DNA from: Oceanobacillus_B kapialis
GTDB lineage: Bacteria; Bacillota; Bacilli; Bacillales; Amphibacillaceae
Length of the DNA: 64,000 nucleotides
Direction: 5' to 3' (one strand)
NCBI RefSeq assembly: GCF_042685265.1
Contig: NZ_JBHUMX010000045.1
The first letter of the stretch is position 1, and each line of letters begins with the position of its first letter. The notes under the pieces are model-generated. The model was given only the letters and a program-made list of their open reading frames with translations, was not told the origin of the DNA and ran no database searches. A program made the translations under genes and the position numbers. Of the stretch, positions 7,407-16,296 are shown one piece after another.

Positions 7407-8938
7407 TGCAGGAATTTATCACCGTTTTTCAGGACAGAAGAGGACAATTGCTCGAAACACTTTGGGAGCATTTGCAAATATCTTTACTAAGCTTGCTCAT
7501 TGCTATACTTATTGCTGTACCCCTTGGACTAATCCTTACAAGATTTCGCCGTATTGCAGAACCAATAATAGGTGTATCAGCGGTTTTACAAACCATTCCG
7601 AGCTTAGCTGTATTGGCATTCCTTATTCCATTTTTAGGCATAGGTAAAATACCTGCCATTATAGCCTTAACGGCTTACGGACTATTACCCATTTTACGAA
7701 ATAGTTATACCGGGATTGTTGGAGTAGATCCTGCACTTAAGGAAGCAGCTATTGGGATGGGCATGAACTCGTTTAAGCGTCTTTCAAAAGTAGAGTTACC
7801 AATTGCCATGCCAATTATTATGGCAGGGATTCGTACCTCCATGGTTCTTATAGTGGGTACTACAACCATAGCCGCTTTAATTGGGGCAGGTGGATTAGGA
7901 GAGCTGATTCTATTAGGAATTGACCGAGGAGCAGACCTTAACTTAATTTTATTAGGTGCTATTCCAGCAGCTTTACTTGCTATTATACTTGATATCATAC
8001 TTCGTGGTTTTGAGCATATCTCGAAAAGAGCTGGATTTAAATCCTTCGTTATAATGTTAGTTATAGCGGCACTCGTTGTTACAACACCATTTATATTCAA
8101 TGGTTCTCAACGTACAGATTTAGTTATTGGCGGGAAGCTCGGCTCAGAACCAGCAATTTTAGCTAATATGTATAAGTTATTAATTGAAGAAGATACGGAT
8201 TTAAATGTTGGATTAGAGACAGGACTAGGGAAAACTGCCTTTGTATTTAGCGCCTTAAAAAATGGTAGTATTGATATCTACCCGGAATTCACAGGAACCG
8301 CGATCGTAACGCATCTTGAAACTGAAGCAGAAAGTAATGACGCACAAGAAGTGTATCAACAAGCAAAAAGTGGCATGAATGAAAGGTACGATATGGCCTT
8401 TTTACAGCCAATGTCGTTTAATAACACATACGCAGTAGCAACCACACAAGAATTGGCTGAGCAATATAATCTTGAAACAATAGGGGACTTGCGTGCCGTA
8501 GAAGACCAGTTGACAGCTGGCTTTACATTGGAGTTTCATGACCGTTATGATGGATATGTAGGCATGCAGGATGTCTATAATATAAATTTCAATAATGTGC
8601 GAACAATGGAACCGGGAATTAGGCAAGACGCTCTTGCAAATGGGGAAGTCGATATTATCGATGCATACGCAACGGATAGTTATATGGTAGAATTAAATCT
8701 TGTCACCTTAGATGATCCAGAAAACTTATTCCCACCATACCAAGGAGCTCCTTTATTACGAAATGAAACGTTAGAGGAATATCCCGAATTAGAAGAAATT
8801 CTTAATCAGCTTGGTGGAAAAATAACTGACGAAAAAATGCGGCAAATGAATTATGAGGTAGATTATGAAGATCGCTCTCCAAGCCAAGTAGCAGAAGATT
8901 ATTTACGAAGTGAAGGCTTAATTGATAACAGGAGGTAG
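7406..8938 (+). CDS. Fused permease and substrate-binding protein, OpuC/EgtU type
   Basis: A 510-residue fusion. Residues 1-210 are a BPD_transp permease with about six membrane helices and the EAA-like loop (KEAAIGMGMNSFKRLSKVELPIAMP). After one more helix, residues 235-510 form an OpuAC-type binding domain (IGGKLGSEPAILANMYK, DIYPEFTGTAIV, EVDIIDAYATDSY). Relatives carry glycine betaine, choline or carnitine; the same fused layout is found in the bile exporter BilE and the ergothioneine importer EgtU. The ligand cannot be fixed here. Confidence 0.88.
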   Translation: MQEFITVFQDRRGQLLETLWEHLQISLLSLLIAILIAVPLGLILTRFRRIAEPIIGVSAVLQTIPSLAVLAFLIPFLGIGKIPAIIALTAYGLLPILRNSYTGIVGVDPALKEAAIGMGMNSFKRLSKVELPIAMPIIMAGIRTSMVLIVGTTTIAALIGAGGLGELILLGIDRGADLNLILLGAIPAALLAIILDIILRGFEHISKRAGFKSFVIMLVIAALVVTTPFIFNGSQRTDLVIGGKLGSEPAILANMYKLLIEEDTDLNVGLETGLGKTAFVFSALKNGSIDIYPEFTGTAIVTHLETEAESNDAQEVYQQAKSGMNERYDMAFLQPMSFNNTYAVATTQELAEQYNLETIGDLRAVEDQLTAGFTLEFHDRYDGYVGMQDVYNINFNNVRTMEPGIRQDALANGEVDIIDAYATDSYMVELNLVTLDDPENLFPPYQGAPLLRNETLEEYPELEEILNQLGGKITDEKMRQMNYEVDYEDRSPSQVAEDYLRSEGLIDNRR

Positions 8939-8943
8939 GAATA

Positions 8944-9360
8944 ATGGCTTGGGAAAATCCATCCAATGAAGAAATAAAACAACTTTTAACAGAAGCGAAA
9001 ACGATAGCCGTTGTAGGACTTTCCGATAACCCTGAACGAACATCGTATCAGATTTCCGCAGCAATGCAGAAACAAGGATATCGAATTATTCCGGTGAATC
9101 CAACCGTTCAGGAAGTTCTAGGTGAAAAAGCATATTCTTCATTACTTGAGGTCCCTGAAAGTATTGATATCATTAATGTGTTTAGAAGGCCCGAACATTT
9201 ACCAGCAATTGCAGAAGAGGCAGCTCAAACAGATTGCAATGTTTTTTGGGCACAGCAAGGGATTGTTAATCAAGAAGCCTATGATTATTTAAAAAAGAAA
9301 GACTTTACCGTTATAATGGACTTATGTATCAAAGTAGTACATGCCGTTTTGGTAAAGTAA
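8944..9360 (+). CDS. yneT: CoA-binding domain protein YneT
   Basis: A 138-residue Rossmann-type CoA_binding protein: AVVGLSDNPERTSYQISAAMQKQGYRIIPVNP gives the nucleotide-binding loop, and DIINVFRRPEHLP and NVFWAQQGIVN are family-conserved. It resembles the CoA-binding part of succinyl-CoA ligase but has no catalytic domain; its role is unknown. ATG follows GGAGGTAGGA, five bases after the permease, so it ends the transporter operon. Its place before parE matches B. subtilis. Confidence 0.9.
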   Translation: MAWENPSNEEIKQLLTEAKTIAVVGLSDNPERTSYQISAAMQKQGYRIIPVNPTVQEVLGEKAYSSLLEVPESIDIINVFRRPEHLPAIAEEAAQTDCNVFWAQQGIVNQEAYDYLKKKDFTVIMDLCIKVVHAVLVK

Positions 9361-9371
9361 TAACATTTAAT

Positions 9372-9401
9372 GGGATGGTGTCCAAGGATGCCATCCCTTT
9401 T
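9372..9401 (+). terminator. Terminator after yneT
   Basis: GGGATGGTGTCC pairs with GGATGCCATCCC around an AA loop, using two G-T pairs, and is followed by TTTT. From here to parE (about 370 bases) I see no supportable gene; the stretch must carry the parE promoter, but no clear hexamer pair stands out. Confidence 0.85.
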
Positions 9402-9770
9402 ACTGGTCTTCTGGGGTAATATGAACGCCTGCTTCATGCTTCATCTATACAAGCTGAATTCTTTTATAGTATACTTAATTACATGTTTTAAATGGGATAA
9501 GAGCAAGTCTTGCAATATGGACAATTCATATAAGGAATGCATCTGTTGAAAAGCTTAACACAGTAAGGTTTTCTTTATAGCCTTTACAAAATCAAAACAT
9601 CTGTTCTATCATAGTATTTACATATGTTACATGAGCTCGTGTTTTATGAATAAGCATTAATTTTACTCTTGAAACTAGTATGATTTGATGAAATTTAGAA
9701 GTTCTAGGAAAAACATACATATTGCGAAGAGAAGCAACGACAGGTTTTTCTAAGAAAGGAGATAAGTAAT

Positions 9771-11729
9771 TTGAGTAAGCAACCATTACAATATAGTGAT
9801 GATTCAATTCAAGTGCTAGAAGGTCTTGAAGCAGTTCGAAAACGACCTGGTATGTATATCGGTAGCACAGATACGCGAGGACTACACCATCTAGTATTTG
9901 AAATTGTAGATAACGCAGTAGATGAAGCACTGGCCGGGTATGGGAATACCATTAAGGTTACAGTGCATCACGATAACAGCATATCCGTGGAGGATAATGG
10001 AAGAGGGATTCCAACTGGTATGCACAGTACTGGAAAACCGACAACAGAAGTCATTTTTACTGTGTTACATGCTGGAGGTAAGTTTGGACAGGGTGGATAC
10101 AAAACAAGTGGAGGATTGCATGGCGTGGGAGCCTCAGTTGTAAATGCGCTCTCCGAATGGCTTGAAGTTACCATTCACCGTGACGGAAATACGTATTATC
10201 AGCGATTTGAAAATGGCGGCAAGCCAGTTGGATCCCTTGAGAAAAAGGGGCCAACAAGAAAAAAAGGCTCCACTATTCATTTCAAGCCTGATCCTAGTAT
10301 TTTTTCCGTGACGGTATATGATCATGAAACATTATCCGAACGATTACGCGAAGCAGCCTTTTTATTAAAAGGGCTAACCATTCAATTGATCGATCAGCGT
10401 CAAGATACCAAAGAGGTCTTTGAATATCCAGATGGTCTAGAGTCGTTCGTCGGATATTTGAACGAAGAGAAGGATACACTTCACCCGGTTGTATCGTTCG
10501 AAGGAGAACAGCAAGAAATTGAAGTGGAGTTTGCGTTCCAATTTAATGATGGTTATGCAGAGAGTATGCTCTCCTTTGTTAACCATGTTAGAACACGAGA
10601 CGGTGGAACGCATGAATCAGGAGCAAGAGCTGCCATTACAAGAACTTTTAATGAGTATGCAAGACGTAACAACCTTCTAAAAGAGAAAGAAAAAAATCTG
10701 GAAGGTACCGATATTAGAGAAGGTTTTACAGCAGTTGTCTCTGTCCGGGTACCAGAAGAATTATTACAATTTGAAGGGCAAACAAAAGGCAAATTAGGTA
10801 CCTCTGAAGCACGATCAGCAGTTGATGGCGTCGTCTCAGAAAAGCTGGCCTACTTTCTTCAAGAAAACCCAGAAGTATCCAATCAGCTGATACGAAAGTC
10901 GATAAAAGCAAAAGAAGCGCGTGAAGCTGCGAGAAGAGCACGAGATGAAGCGCGTTCAGGGAAGAAAAAACGCAGAAAAGATACCCTATTAAGCGGAAAA
11001 CTCACACCTGCCCAATCAAAAAATCCTAAACGAAATGAGTTATATCTTGTGGAGGGTGATTCAGCAGGCGGTTCTGCAAAACAAGGAAGAGATCGTAAGT
11101 TCCAAGCTGTACTGCCACTTCGCGGAAAGGTAATTAATACCGAAAAAGCAAAACTTCAGGATGTTTTTAAAAACGAAGAAATCTCTACTATCATTCATAC
11201 CATTGGTGCAGGGGTAGGGGGAGATTTTGACTTGGAAGATGTGCAATATGACAAAATAGTGATCATGACAGATGCTGATACAGATGGGGCACATATCCAA
11301 GTTCTACTTCTAACATTCTTTTATCGCTACATGCGCCAGTTAGTTGAGTCAGGAAAAATCTACATCGCTCTTCCACCCCTTTTTAAGATCTCGAAAGGTA
11401 AAGGAAAAAAAGAGAAAATTGTATATGCCTGGGACGAAGCAGAAATGAAAAAAGCGGTCGCTGAGTTTAAAAATGGCTATATGATCCAGCGTTACAAAGG
11501 ACTTGGTGAGATGAACGCTGAACAGCTATGGGAAACAACCATGAATCCTGATACTCGGACTTTAATCCGAGTAACACTCGAGGATCTGGCGAGAGCAGAA
11601 CGCAGAGTTACAACCTTAATGGGAGATAAAGTAGAACCAAGAAGAAAATGGATTGAAGGTCATGTAGAGTTTGGCCTTCAGGAAGATTCCAACATTCTAG
11701 AAAATGAACGAATACATGAAGAAAGCTAA
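9771..11729 (+). CDS. parE: DNA topoisomerase IV subunit B
   Basis: A 652-residue GHKL-type ATPase subunit: ATP site EIVDNAVDEALAGYG, TOPRIM motifs EGDSAGGSAKQGRD (from about 428) and MTDADTDGAHIQ (about 500), and the C-terminal RYKGLGEMNAEQLWETTMNP. With ParC it decatenates daughter chromosomes. The PLRGKVINTEKA region targeted by novobiocin/quinolone-type changes looks ordinary. It starts at TTG after AAGGAG. ParC follows after 18 bases. The sequence is the ParE rather than GyrB form, with the paired parC and no gyrA nearby. Confidence 0.96.
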   Translation: MSKQPLQYSDDSIQVLEGLEAVRKRPGMYIGSTDTRGLHHLVFEIVDNAVDEALAGYGNTIKVTVHHDNSISVEDNGRGIPTGMHSTGKPTTEVIFTVLHAGGKFGQGGYKTSGGLHGVGASVVNALSEWLEVTIHRDGNTYYQRFENGGKPVGSLEKKGPTRKKGSTIHFKPDPSIFSVTVYDHETLSERLREAAFLLKGLTIQLIDQRQDTKEVFEYPDGLESFVGYLNEEKDTLHPVVSFEGEQQEIEVEFAFQFNDGYAESMLSFVNHVRTRDGGTHESGARAAITRTFNEYARRNNLLKEKEKNLEGTDIREGFTAVVSVRVPEELLQFEGQTKGKLGTSEARSAVDGVVSEKLAYFLQENPEVSNQLIRKSIKAKEAREAARRARDEARSGKKKRRKDTLLSGKLTPAQSKNPKRNELYLVEGDSAGGSAKQGRDRKFQAVLPLRGKVINTEKAKLQDVFKNEEISTIIHTIGAGVGGDFDLEDVQYDKIVIMTDADTDGAHIQVLLLTFFYRYMRQLVESGKIYIALPPLFKISKGKGKKEKIVYAWDEAEMKKAVAEFKNGYMIQRYKGLGEMNAEQLWETTMNPDTRTLIRVTLEDLARAERRVTTLMGDKVEPRRKWIEGHVEFGLQEDSNILENERIHEES

Positions 11730-11747
11730 GAAATAGGGGGACTTCAT

Positions 11748-14201
11748 ATGTCACAACCGGAAACCTTCCTGGACCTTCCATTAGAAGAAGTGATCGGTGA
11801 CAGATTTGGAAGGTACAGTAAATATATTATTCAAGACAGGGCATTACCAGATGCACGTGATGGTTTAAAACCAGTACAACGGCGTATTCTTTATGCCATG
11901 CATGTAGAAAAAAATACTTTTGAAAAAAACTTCCGTAAATCTGCTAAAACGGTAGGTACGGTAATTGGGAATTATCATCCACATGGCGATTCTTCGGTGT
12001 ATGAAGCAATGGTTCGACTCAGCCAGGAATGGAAGATGCGAAATGTGCTTGTAGAGATGCATGGAAATAATGGAAGTATTGATGGTGATCCACCAGCTGC
12101 AATGCGTTATACCGAGGCTAGACTATCTAGTATTTCATCGGAATTATTACGGGATATTGATAAAGAGACCGTAGACTTTGTTCCAAACTTTGATGATACG
12201 ATTGAGGAACCTGTTGTCCTGCCTGCGAAATTTCCCAACTTGTTGGTGAATGGTTCGACAGGTATTTCTGCAGGTTATGCTACTGACATACCACCACATA
12301 ACCTTGAAGAAGTGATTGATGCCGTTATCATGAAAATTGATAAACCAGATACTACGGTAGATAATCTTATGCAAGTAATAAACGGGCCAGATTTTCCGAC
12401 AGGCGGTATTATTCAAGGTGTGGAAGGAATAAAGAAAGCTTATGAGACTGGCAGAGGTAAAATTATCGTCCGTGCCAAAACTTCCATAGAAGAAATTCGC
12501 GGTAATCGCCAACAAATTGTGATAGACGAAATTCCTTATGAAGTTAACAAAGCTAATATGGTAAAGAAAATTGATGAGCTTCGCATAGATCGTAAGGTAG
12601 AGGGAATCGCCGAGGTCCGTGATGAGACAGACCGTACTGGACTCCGTGTCGTGGTGGAGCTAAAAAAAGATGTAAACAGTGAAGGGATTTTGAATTTCCT
12701 TTTTAAGAATACGGACTTACAAGTGACTTACCATTTTAACATGGTAGCAATACAAGATAAGACTCCAAAACTTCTATCACTTCCACAAATGCTGGATGCC
12801 TATATAAAGCATCAGAAGGAAGTTGTCACAAGACAAACCAATTTTGATTTACGAAAAGCAAAAGATCGTGCCCATATTGTAGAAGGCCTTATAAAGGCGA
12901 TCTCTATTTTAGATGAGTTGATTGCCACAATCCGAGCTTCAAAAGACAAGCAAGATGCCAAACAGCGTATTATTGCAAGCTACGACTTTTCTGAAGCACA
13001 AGCAGAAGCGATTGTAATGCTACAGTTGTATCGTTTAACGAATACTGACATTACCTCATTAGAAAAAGAAGCTGATGAACTTCGTAAAAATATAACAGAA
13101 CTAGAATCAATTCTACAAAACGAGAAAAAGCTTCTGCAGACTATTAAGAAAGATTTAAGGCAAATCAAAAAGACCTTCTCCACTTCAAGGAGAACGTTAA
13201 TAGAAGATAAAATTGAAGAATTGAAAATAAACATAGAAGTAATGGTGGCAAGTGAAGATGTGCTTGTGTCGGTTACAAAAGACGGCTATATTAAGCGGAC
13301 GAGCTTGCGGTCGTATGCTGCATCTAACGGGGAAGACCTGGCAATTAAAGAGGAAGATCATCTAGTTGGATTAATTGAATTAAATACAACGGATAAGGTG
13401 CTCTTGTTCACAAATAAAGGAAAATATTTGCCTATTCCCGTGCATGAGCTTCCCGATATTCGGTGGAAGGATATTGGACAGCATATTTCTAGCATTGCAT
13501 CCATTGATAAAGATGAGAGAATTATTCAGGTGTTACCAATTCGTGATTTTTCAAAGGAACATTATCTGCTATTCTTTACGAAAAATGGAATGATCAAACG
13601 GAGTGAACTCTCATTATACGATTCTCAACGTTTTTCTAAAGCATTAATAGCCCTAAACCTGAAAAAAGATGACGAAGTAGTGAATGTTTACCAAACCAAT
13701 GGACATGCTGATATATTTCTTGCCTCCAATAAAGGTTATGGTCTTTGGTATCACGAATCGGACGTTACAGTTGTTGGGCAACGGGCCGCCGGGGTTAAAG
13801 CAATCCAACTAAAAGAAGAAGAATCTGTCGTAAATGGCCAAGTATTTGATGATATGGCAGCACCATCGCTCGCAGTTATTACACAACGTGGCGCATGCAA
13901 ACGCATGAAGCTGCAGGAGTTTGAAAAGACAAGCAGAGCAAAACGCGGTTTACTTATGCTCAGGGAATTGAAGAGCAAGCCTCACCGAATCAAAGGATTT
14001 TTTGTGGTGGATGAAGAAGACACCATCTGTTATAAAACGACAAATGGTAAAACACATCAGGTTTACCCACTTTCATTATCTACCAGTGACCGATATAGCA
14101 ACGGTTCGTTTGTAATCGATGCCGATCATGAAGGTGAAGTTGTAGAAGCATGGAAGCAAGCAGCATATAGGAAGCCATTTGAGGATCAAAGCGATTCGTA
14201 A
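11748..14201 (+). CDS. parC: DNA topoisomerase IV subunit A
   Basis: An 817-residue subunit. The winged-helix/tower region contains the quinolone-resistance segment HPHGDSSVYEA with Ser82 and Glu86, the residues found in sensitive strains, and the catalytic Tyr121 in AMRYTEARLS. The C-terminal domain is a degenerate beta-pinwheel (repeats such as KDGYIKRTSL, KNGMIKRSEL, KRGLLMLRELKS). It cuts and rejoins DNA for decatenation in complex with ParE. Confidence 0.96.
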   Translation: MSQPETFLDLPLEEVIGDRFGRYSKYIIQDRALPDARDGLKPVQRRILYAMHVEKNTFEKNFRKSAKTVGTVIGNYHPHGDSSVYEAMVRLSQEWKMRNVLVEMHGNNGSIDGDPPAAMRYTEARLSSISSELLRDIDKETVDFVPNFDDTIEEPVVLPAKFPNLLVNGSTGISAGYATDIPPHNLEEVIDAVIMKIDKPDTTVDNLMQVINGPDFPTGGIIQGVEGIKKAYETGRGKIIVRAKTSIEEIRGNRQQIVIDEIPYEVNKANMVKKIDELRIDRKVEGIAEVRDETDRTGLRVVVELKKDVNSEGILNFLFKNTDLQVTYHFNMVAIQDKTPKLLSLPQMLDAYIKHQKEVVTRQTNFDLRKAKDRAHIVEGLIKAISILDELIATIRASKDKQDAKQRIIASYDFSEAQAEAIVMLQLYRLTNTDITSLEKEADELRKNITELESILQNEKKLLQTIKKDLRQIKKTFSTSRRTLIEDKIEELKINIEVMVASEDVLVSVTKDGYIKRTSLRSYAASNGEDLAIKEEDHLVGLIELNTTDKVLLFTNKGKYLPIPVHELPDIRWKDIGQHISSIASIDKDERIIQVLPIRDFSKEHYLLFFTKNGMIKRSELSLYDSQRFSKALIALNLKKDDEVVNVYQTNGHADIFLASNKGYGLWYHESDVTVVGQRAAGVKAIQLKEEESVVNGQVFDDMAAPSLAVITQRGACKRMKLQEFEKTSRAKRGLLMLRELKSKPHRIKGFFVVDEEDTICYKTTNGKTHQVYPLSLSTSDRYSNGSFVIDADHEGEVVEAWKQAAYRKPFEDQSDS

Positions 14202-14283
14202 CGTGATGTCATTGCTTAGGATTTTTTGTAGCCTATTATAGGGGTTTTACCAGCTGCTTAGTAATACTTTTCATACAACAAGT

Positions 14284-14330
14284 AAAAACCGGACCAGATT
14301 AAATTTTATTAATCTAGTCCGGTTTTTTTT
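14284..14330. terminator. Terminator after parC, probably bidirectional
   Basis: ACCGGACCAGATTAA and TTAATCTAGTCCGGT form a 15-bp stem with one mismatch, preceded by an A run and followed by eight T. Confidence 0.88.
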
Positions 14331-14377
14331 AGTGTATTGTCATACACATTTCAGACCACTAAATAAAAAAAGAATAA

Positions 14378-14396
14378 TGTAAACGCTTTCTATAAT
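14378..14396 (+). promoter_or_regulatory. cre-like CcpA site overlapping a promoter
   Basis: TGTAAACGCTTTCT (14378-14391) matches the catabolite-responsive element consensus TGNAARCGNWWWCA at all but the last base. It runs directly into TATAAT at 14391-14396. No strong minus-35 hexamer is seen. A CcpA site here would let glucose repress the TetR gene and possibly, by read-through, the leucine operon. Confidence 0.6.
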
Positions 14397-14425
14397 CAGA
14401 AAAATATGATAAGGTTTACTTAAGA

Positions 14426-15046
14426 ATGGAAGGAGGGGTTATAACGGACTTAAGAAAACGGATTATACAATCATCCTTGCTTTTATTTGAGGAAGACGGC
14501 TTTCATGGGGTAACAGTCAGGCAAATTGTCGAGAAAGCTGGCACATCAAAGGGTGGTTTTTATCACCATTTTTCTTCCAAAGACGAATTGCTGTTTGTTA
14601 TTCACGATACCTTCATATCATATGTATTGGAAAAGGCTTCTATCGCCAATGCCACACATACGTCACCAACGAGCAAACTTCGAGCTATCATCAAAGATTT
14701 TGTAAAGGTTTTTGATCTTTACAAACCACATATCACGGTATTTTATCAGGAAAATAAATATTTAAAACCACATTATGCAAAGCTAATTAATCAGAAACGA
14801 GACACCTATAAGGAAATGATCATACAAGCAATAAGAGATGGAAAAGAAGCAGGTGAATTTCGACAAGATCTCTCGGTGGAAATTACGAGTATGGCCATAC
14901 TTGGTATGGTGAATTGGACATACAAATGGTATAAGCAATCAGGGGAAAAGTCGATCAATGAAATAGGTGATATTTTTGTGGATCTAATATTGCGGTCGGT
15001 AGTATATCCTGAAAGAATAACGGCTTCTTTGCAGGAATTGTTTTAA
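14426..15046 (+). CDS. TetR-family regulator of the leucine/acyl-CoA operon
   Basis: About 200 residues with an N-terminal TetR helix-turn-helix (LFEEDGFHGVTVRQIVEKAGTSKGGFYHHFSSKDEL) and an all-helical ligand domain. Relatives sense acyl-CoAs and repress branched-chain or fatty acid breakdown; its position 81 bases before the acyl-CoA dehydrogenase and a palindrome in the gap support that. The start is unclear: the ATG at 14426 lies upstream of a strong AAGGAGG (14430-14436), whereas ATA at 14441 or ACG at 14444 lie after it and would give the usual short N-terminus. Confidence 0.88.
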   Translation: MEGGVITDLRKRIIQSSLLLFEEDGFHGVTVRQIVEKAGTSKGGFYHHFSSKDELLFVIHDTFISYVLEKASIANATHTSPTSKLRAIIKDFVKVFDLYKPHITVFYQENKYLKPHYAKLINQKRDTYKEMIIQAIRDGKEAGEFRQDLSVEITSMAILGMVNWTYKWYKQSGEKSINEIGDIFVDLILRSVVYPERITASLQELF

Positions 15047-15083
15047 AACAGAAACTGGCTGCATACTTTTTTATTAGGCTAAA

Positions 15084-15103
15084 CAGACCAACCAGTCGGT
15101 CTG
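15084..15103. promoter_or_regulatory. Palindromic operator for the TetR regulator
   Basis: CAGACCAACC and AGTCGGTCTG form a 20-bp imperfect palindrome 24 bases before the acyl-CoA dehydrogenase gene. Size and GACC/GGTC half-sites are typical of TetR-family operators. No second copy is seen upstream of the regulator itself, suggesting control of the catabolic genes rather than autoregulation. Confidence 0.65.
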
Positions 15104-15127
15104 AACATCCATTCAAGGGGGTCTATT

Positions 15128-16270
15128 ATGAATTTTGAATTAACAAAGGAACAATCCATGATTAAAAAAATGGTGAAAGATTTTGCTGAGGAAGTGGTAC
15201 GGCCTCGTGCAATACAGATTGATGAGACAGCAACGTTTCCTCTCGATATCTTTAAGCAAATGGGTGAACTGGGGCTACTTGGCATCCCTTTTCCCGAAGA
15301 GATAGGCGGTTCTGGTGGGGATACACTTTCATATGCCCTTGCTGTTGAGGAAATAGGCCGTGTATGTGGAAGCACTGGGTTAAGTTATGCAGCAGCTGTT
15401 TCTTTAGGTGCAAGTCCCATTTATTATTTTGGAACAGAGGAACAGAAAGAGCAATTTTTGAAACCGCTCGCAACAGGCGAAGCACTTTGTTCCTTTGGAT
15501 TGACTGAGCCAAATGCAGGTTCGGATGCTGGTGGCACGAAAACCACTGCCGTTGTCGATGGAGATGACTTCATTATTAACGGAGAAAAATGTTTTATCAC
15601 AAATGCTAGCTTTGCAAAAACACTCATCGTAACAGCTGTTACAGGAAAACAAGAAAATGGAAAACATATTATCTCTGCCATTATTGTGCCTACGGATACA
15701 AAGGGAGTTTCTATTACGAGTGAATACAAAAAGATGGGAGTAAGAGGGTCAGATACTGCAGAAATTGTACTGACTGACGTACGTGTCCCACGAGCAAATT
15801 TACTTGGTGACCCCAATAAAGGATTCAATCAGTTTTTGTATACCCTTGATGGGGGAAGGATTTCCATCGCGGCTTTAGGGGTAGGAATCGCGCAAGGTGC
15901 TTTGGACAAAGCCTTAAGCTATGCAAAAGAAAGAAAGCAATTTGGAAAAGCAATCTCCAGTTTCCAGGCAATTCAATTTAAACTTGCAGACATGGCAATG
16001 GAAATTGAATTGGCGCGAAACATGGTCCATAAAGCAGCCTGGTTGAAAGATAGCGAGAAAGCATTTAGTAAAGAAGCAGCTTTTGCAAAATTGTATGCAA
16101 CCGAAACAGCTTTTCGTGCGGCAAATCAAGCAATTCAAATACATGGTGGTTATGGGTACATGCGGGAGTATGAAGTGGAAAGGTATTTACGTGATGCAAA
16201 ACTTTTAGAAATTGGGGAAGGTACATCGGAAATTCAACGGCTCGTCATTGCAAGACAGCTAGGCTGCTAG
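15128..16270 (+). CDS. yngJ: Acyl-CoA dehydrogenase (YngJ type)
   Basis: A 380-residue FAD enzyme: GLTEPNAGSDAGG (flavin/substrate motif), YAKERKQFGKAISSFQAIQF, QIHGGYGYMREYEVERYLRDAK, and the catalytic base Glu364 in IGEGTSEIQ. In context its substrate should be isovaleryl-CoA, giving 3-methylcrotonyl-CoA. The Glu lies at the position used by short- and medium-chain enzymes rather than the displaced position of human isovaleryl-CoA dehydrogenase, so butyryl-CoA-like substrates remain possible. AAGGGGG precedes the ATG. Confidence 0.9.
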   Translation: MNFELTKEQSMIKKMVKDFAEEVVRPRAIQIDETATFPLDIFKQMGELGLLGIPFPEEIGGSGGDTLSYALAVEEIGRVCGSTGLSYAAAVSLGASPIYYFGTEEQKEQFLKPLATGEALCSFGLTEPNAGSDAGGTKTTAVVDGDDFIINGEKCFITNASFAKTLIVTAVTGKQENGKHIISAIIVPTDTKGVSITSEYKKMGVRGSDTAEIVLTDVRVPRANLLGDPNKGFNQFLYTLDGGRISIAALGVGIAQGALDKALSYAKERKQFGKAISSFQAIQFKLADMAMEIELARNMVHKAAWLKDSEKAFSKEAAFAKLYATETAFRAANQAIQIHGGYGYMREYEVERYLRDAKLLEIGEGTSEIQRLVIARQLGC

Positions 16271-16296
16271 TTTAGAAACAATGGGAGGGAAAGTTT

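Noticed and set aside
9592..9930. A 112-codon minus-strand frame across the parE start
   Set aside because: It covers the parE promoter region and the conserved parE N-terminus, has no ribosome site, and resembles no known protein.
12980..13234. Frames antisense to parC and other large genes
   Set aside because: They are by-products of codon bias in the real genes, lacking ribosome sites and recognisable domains.
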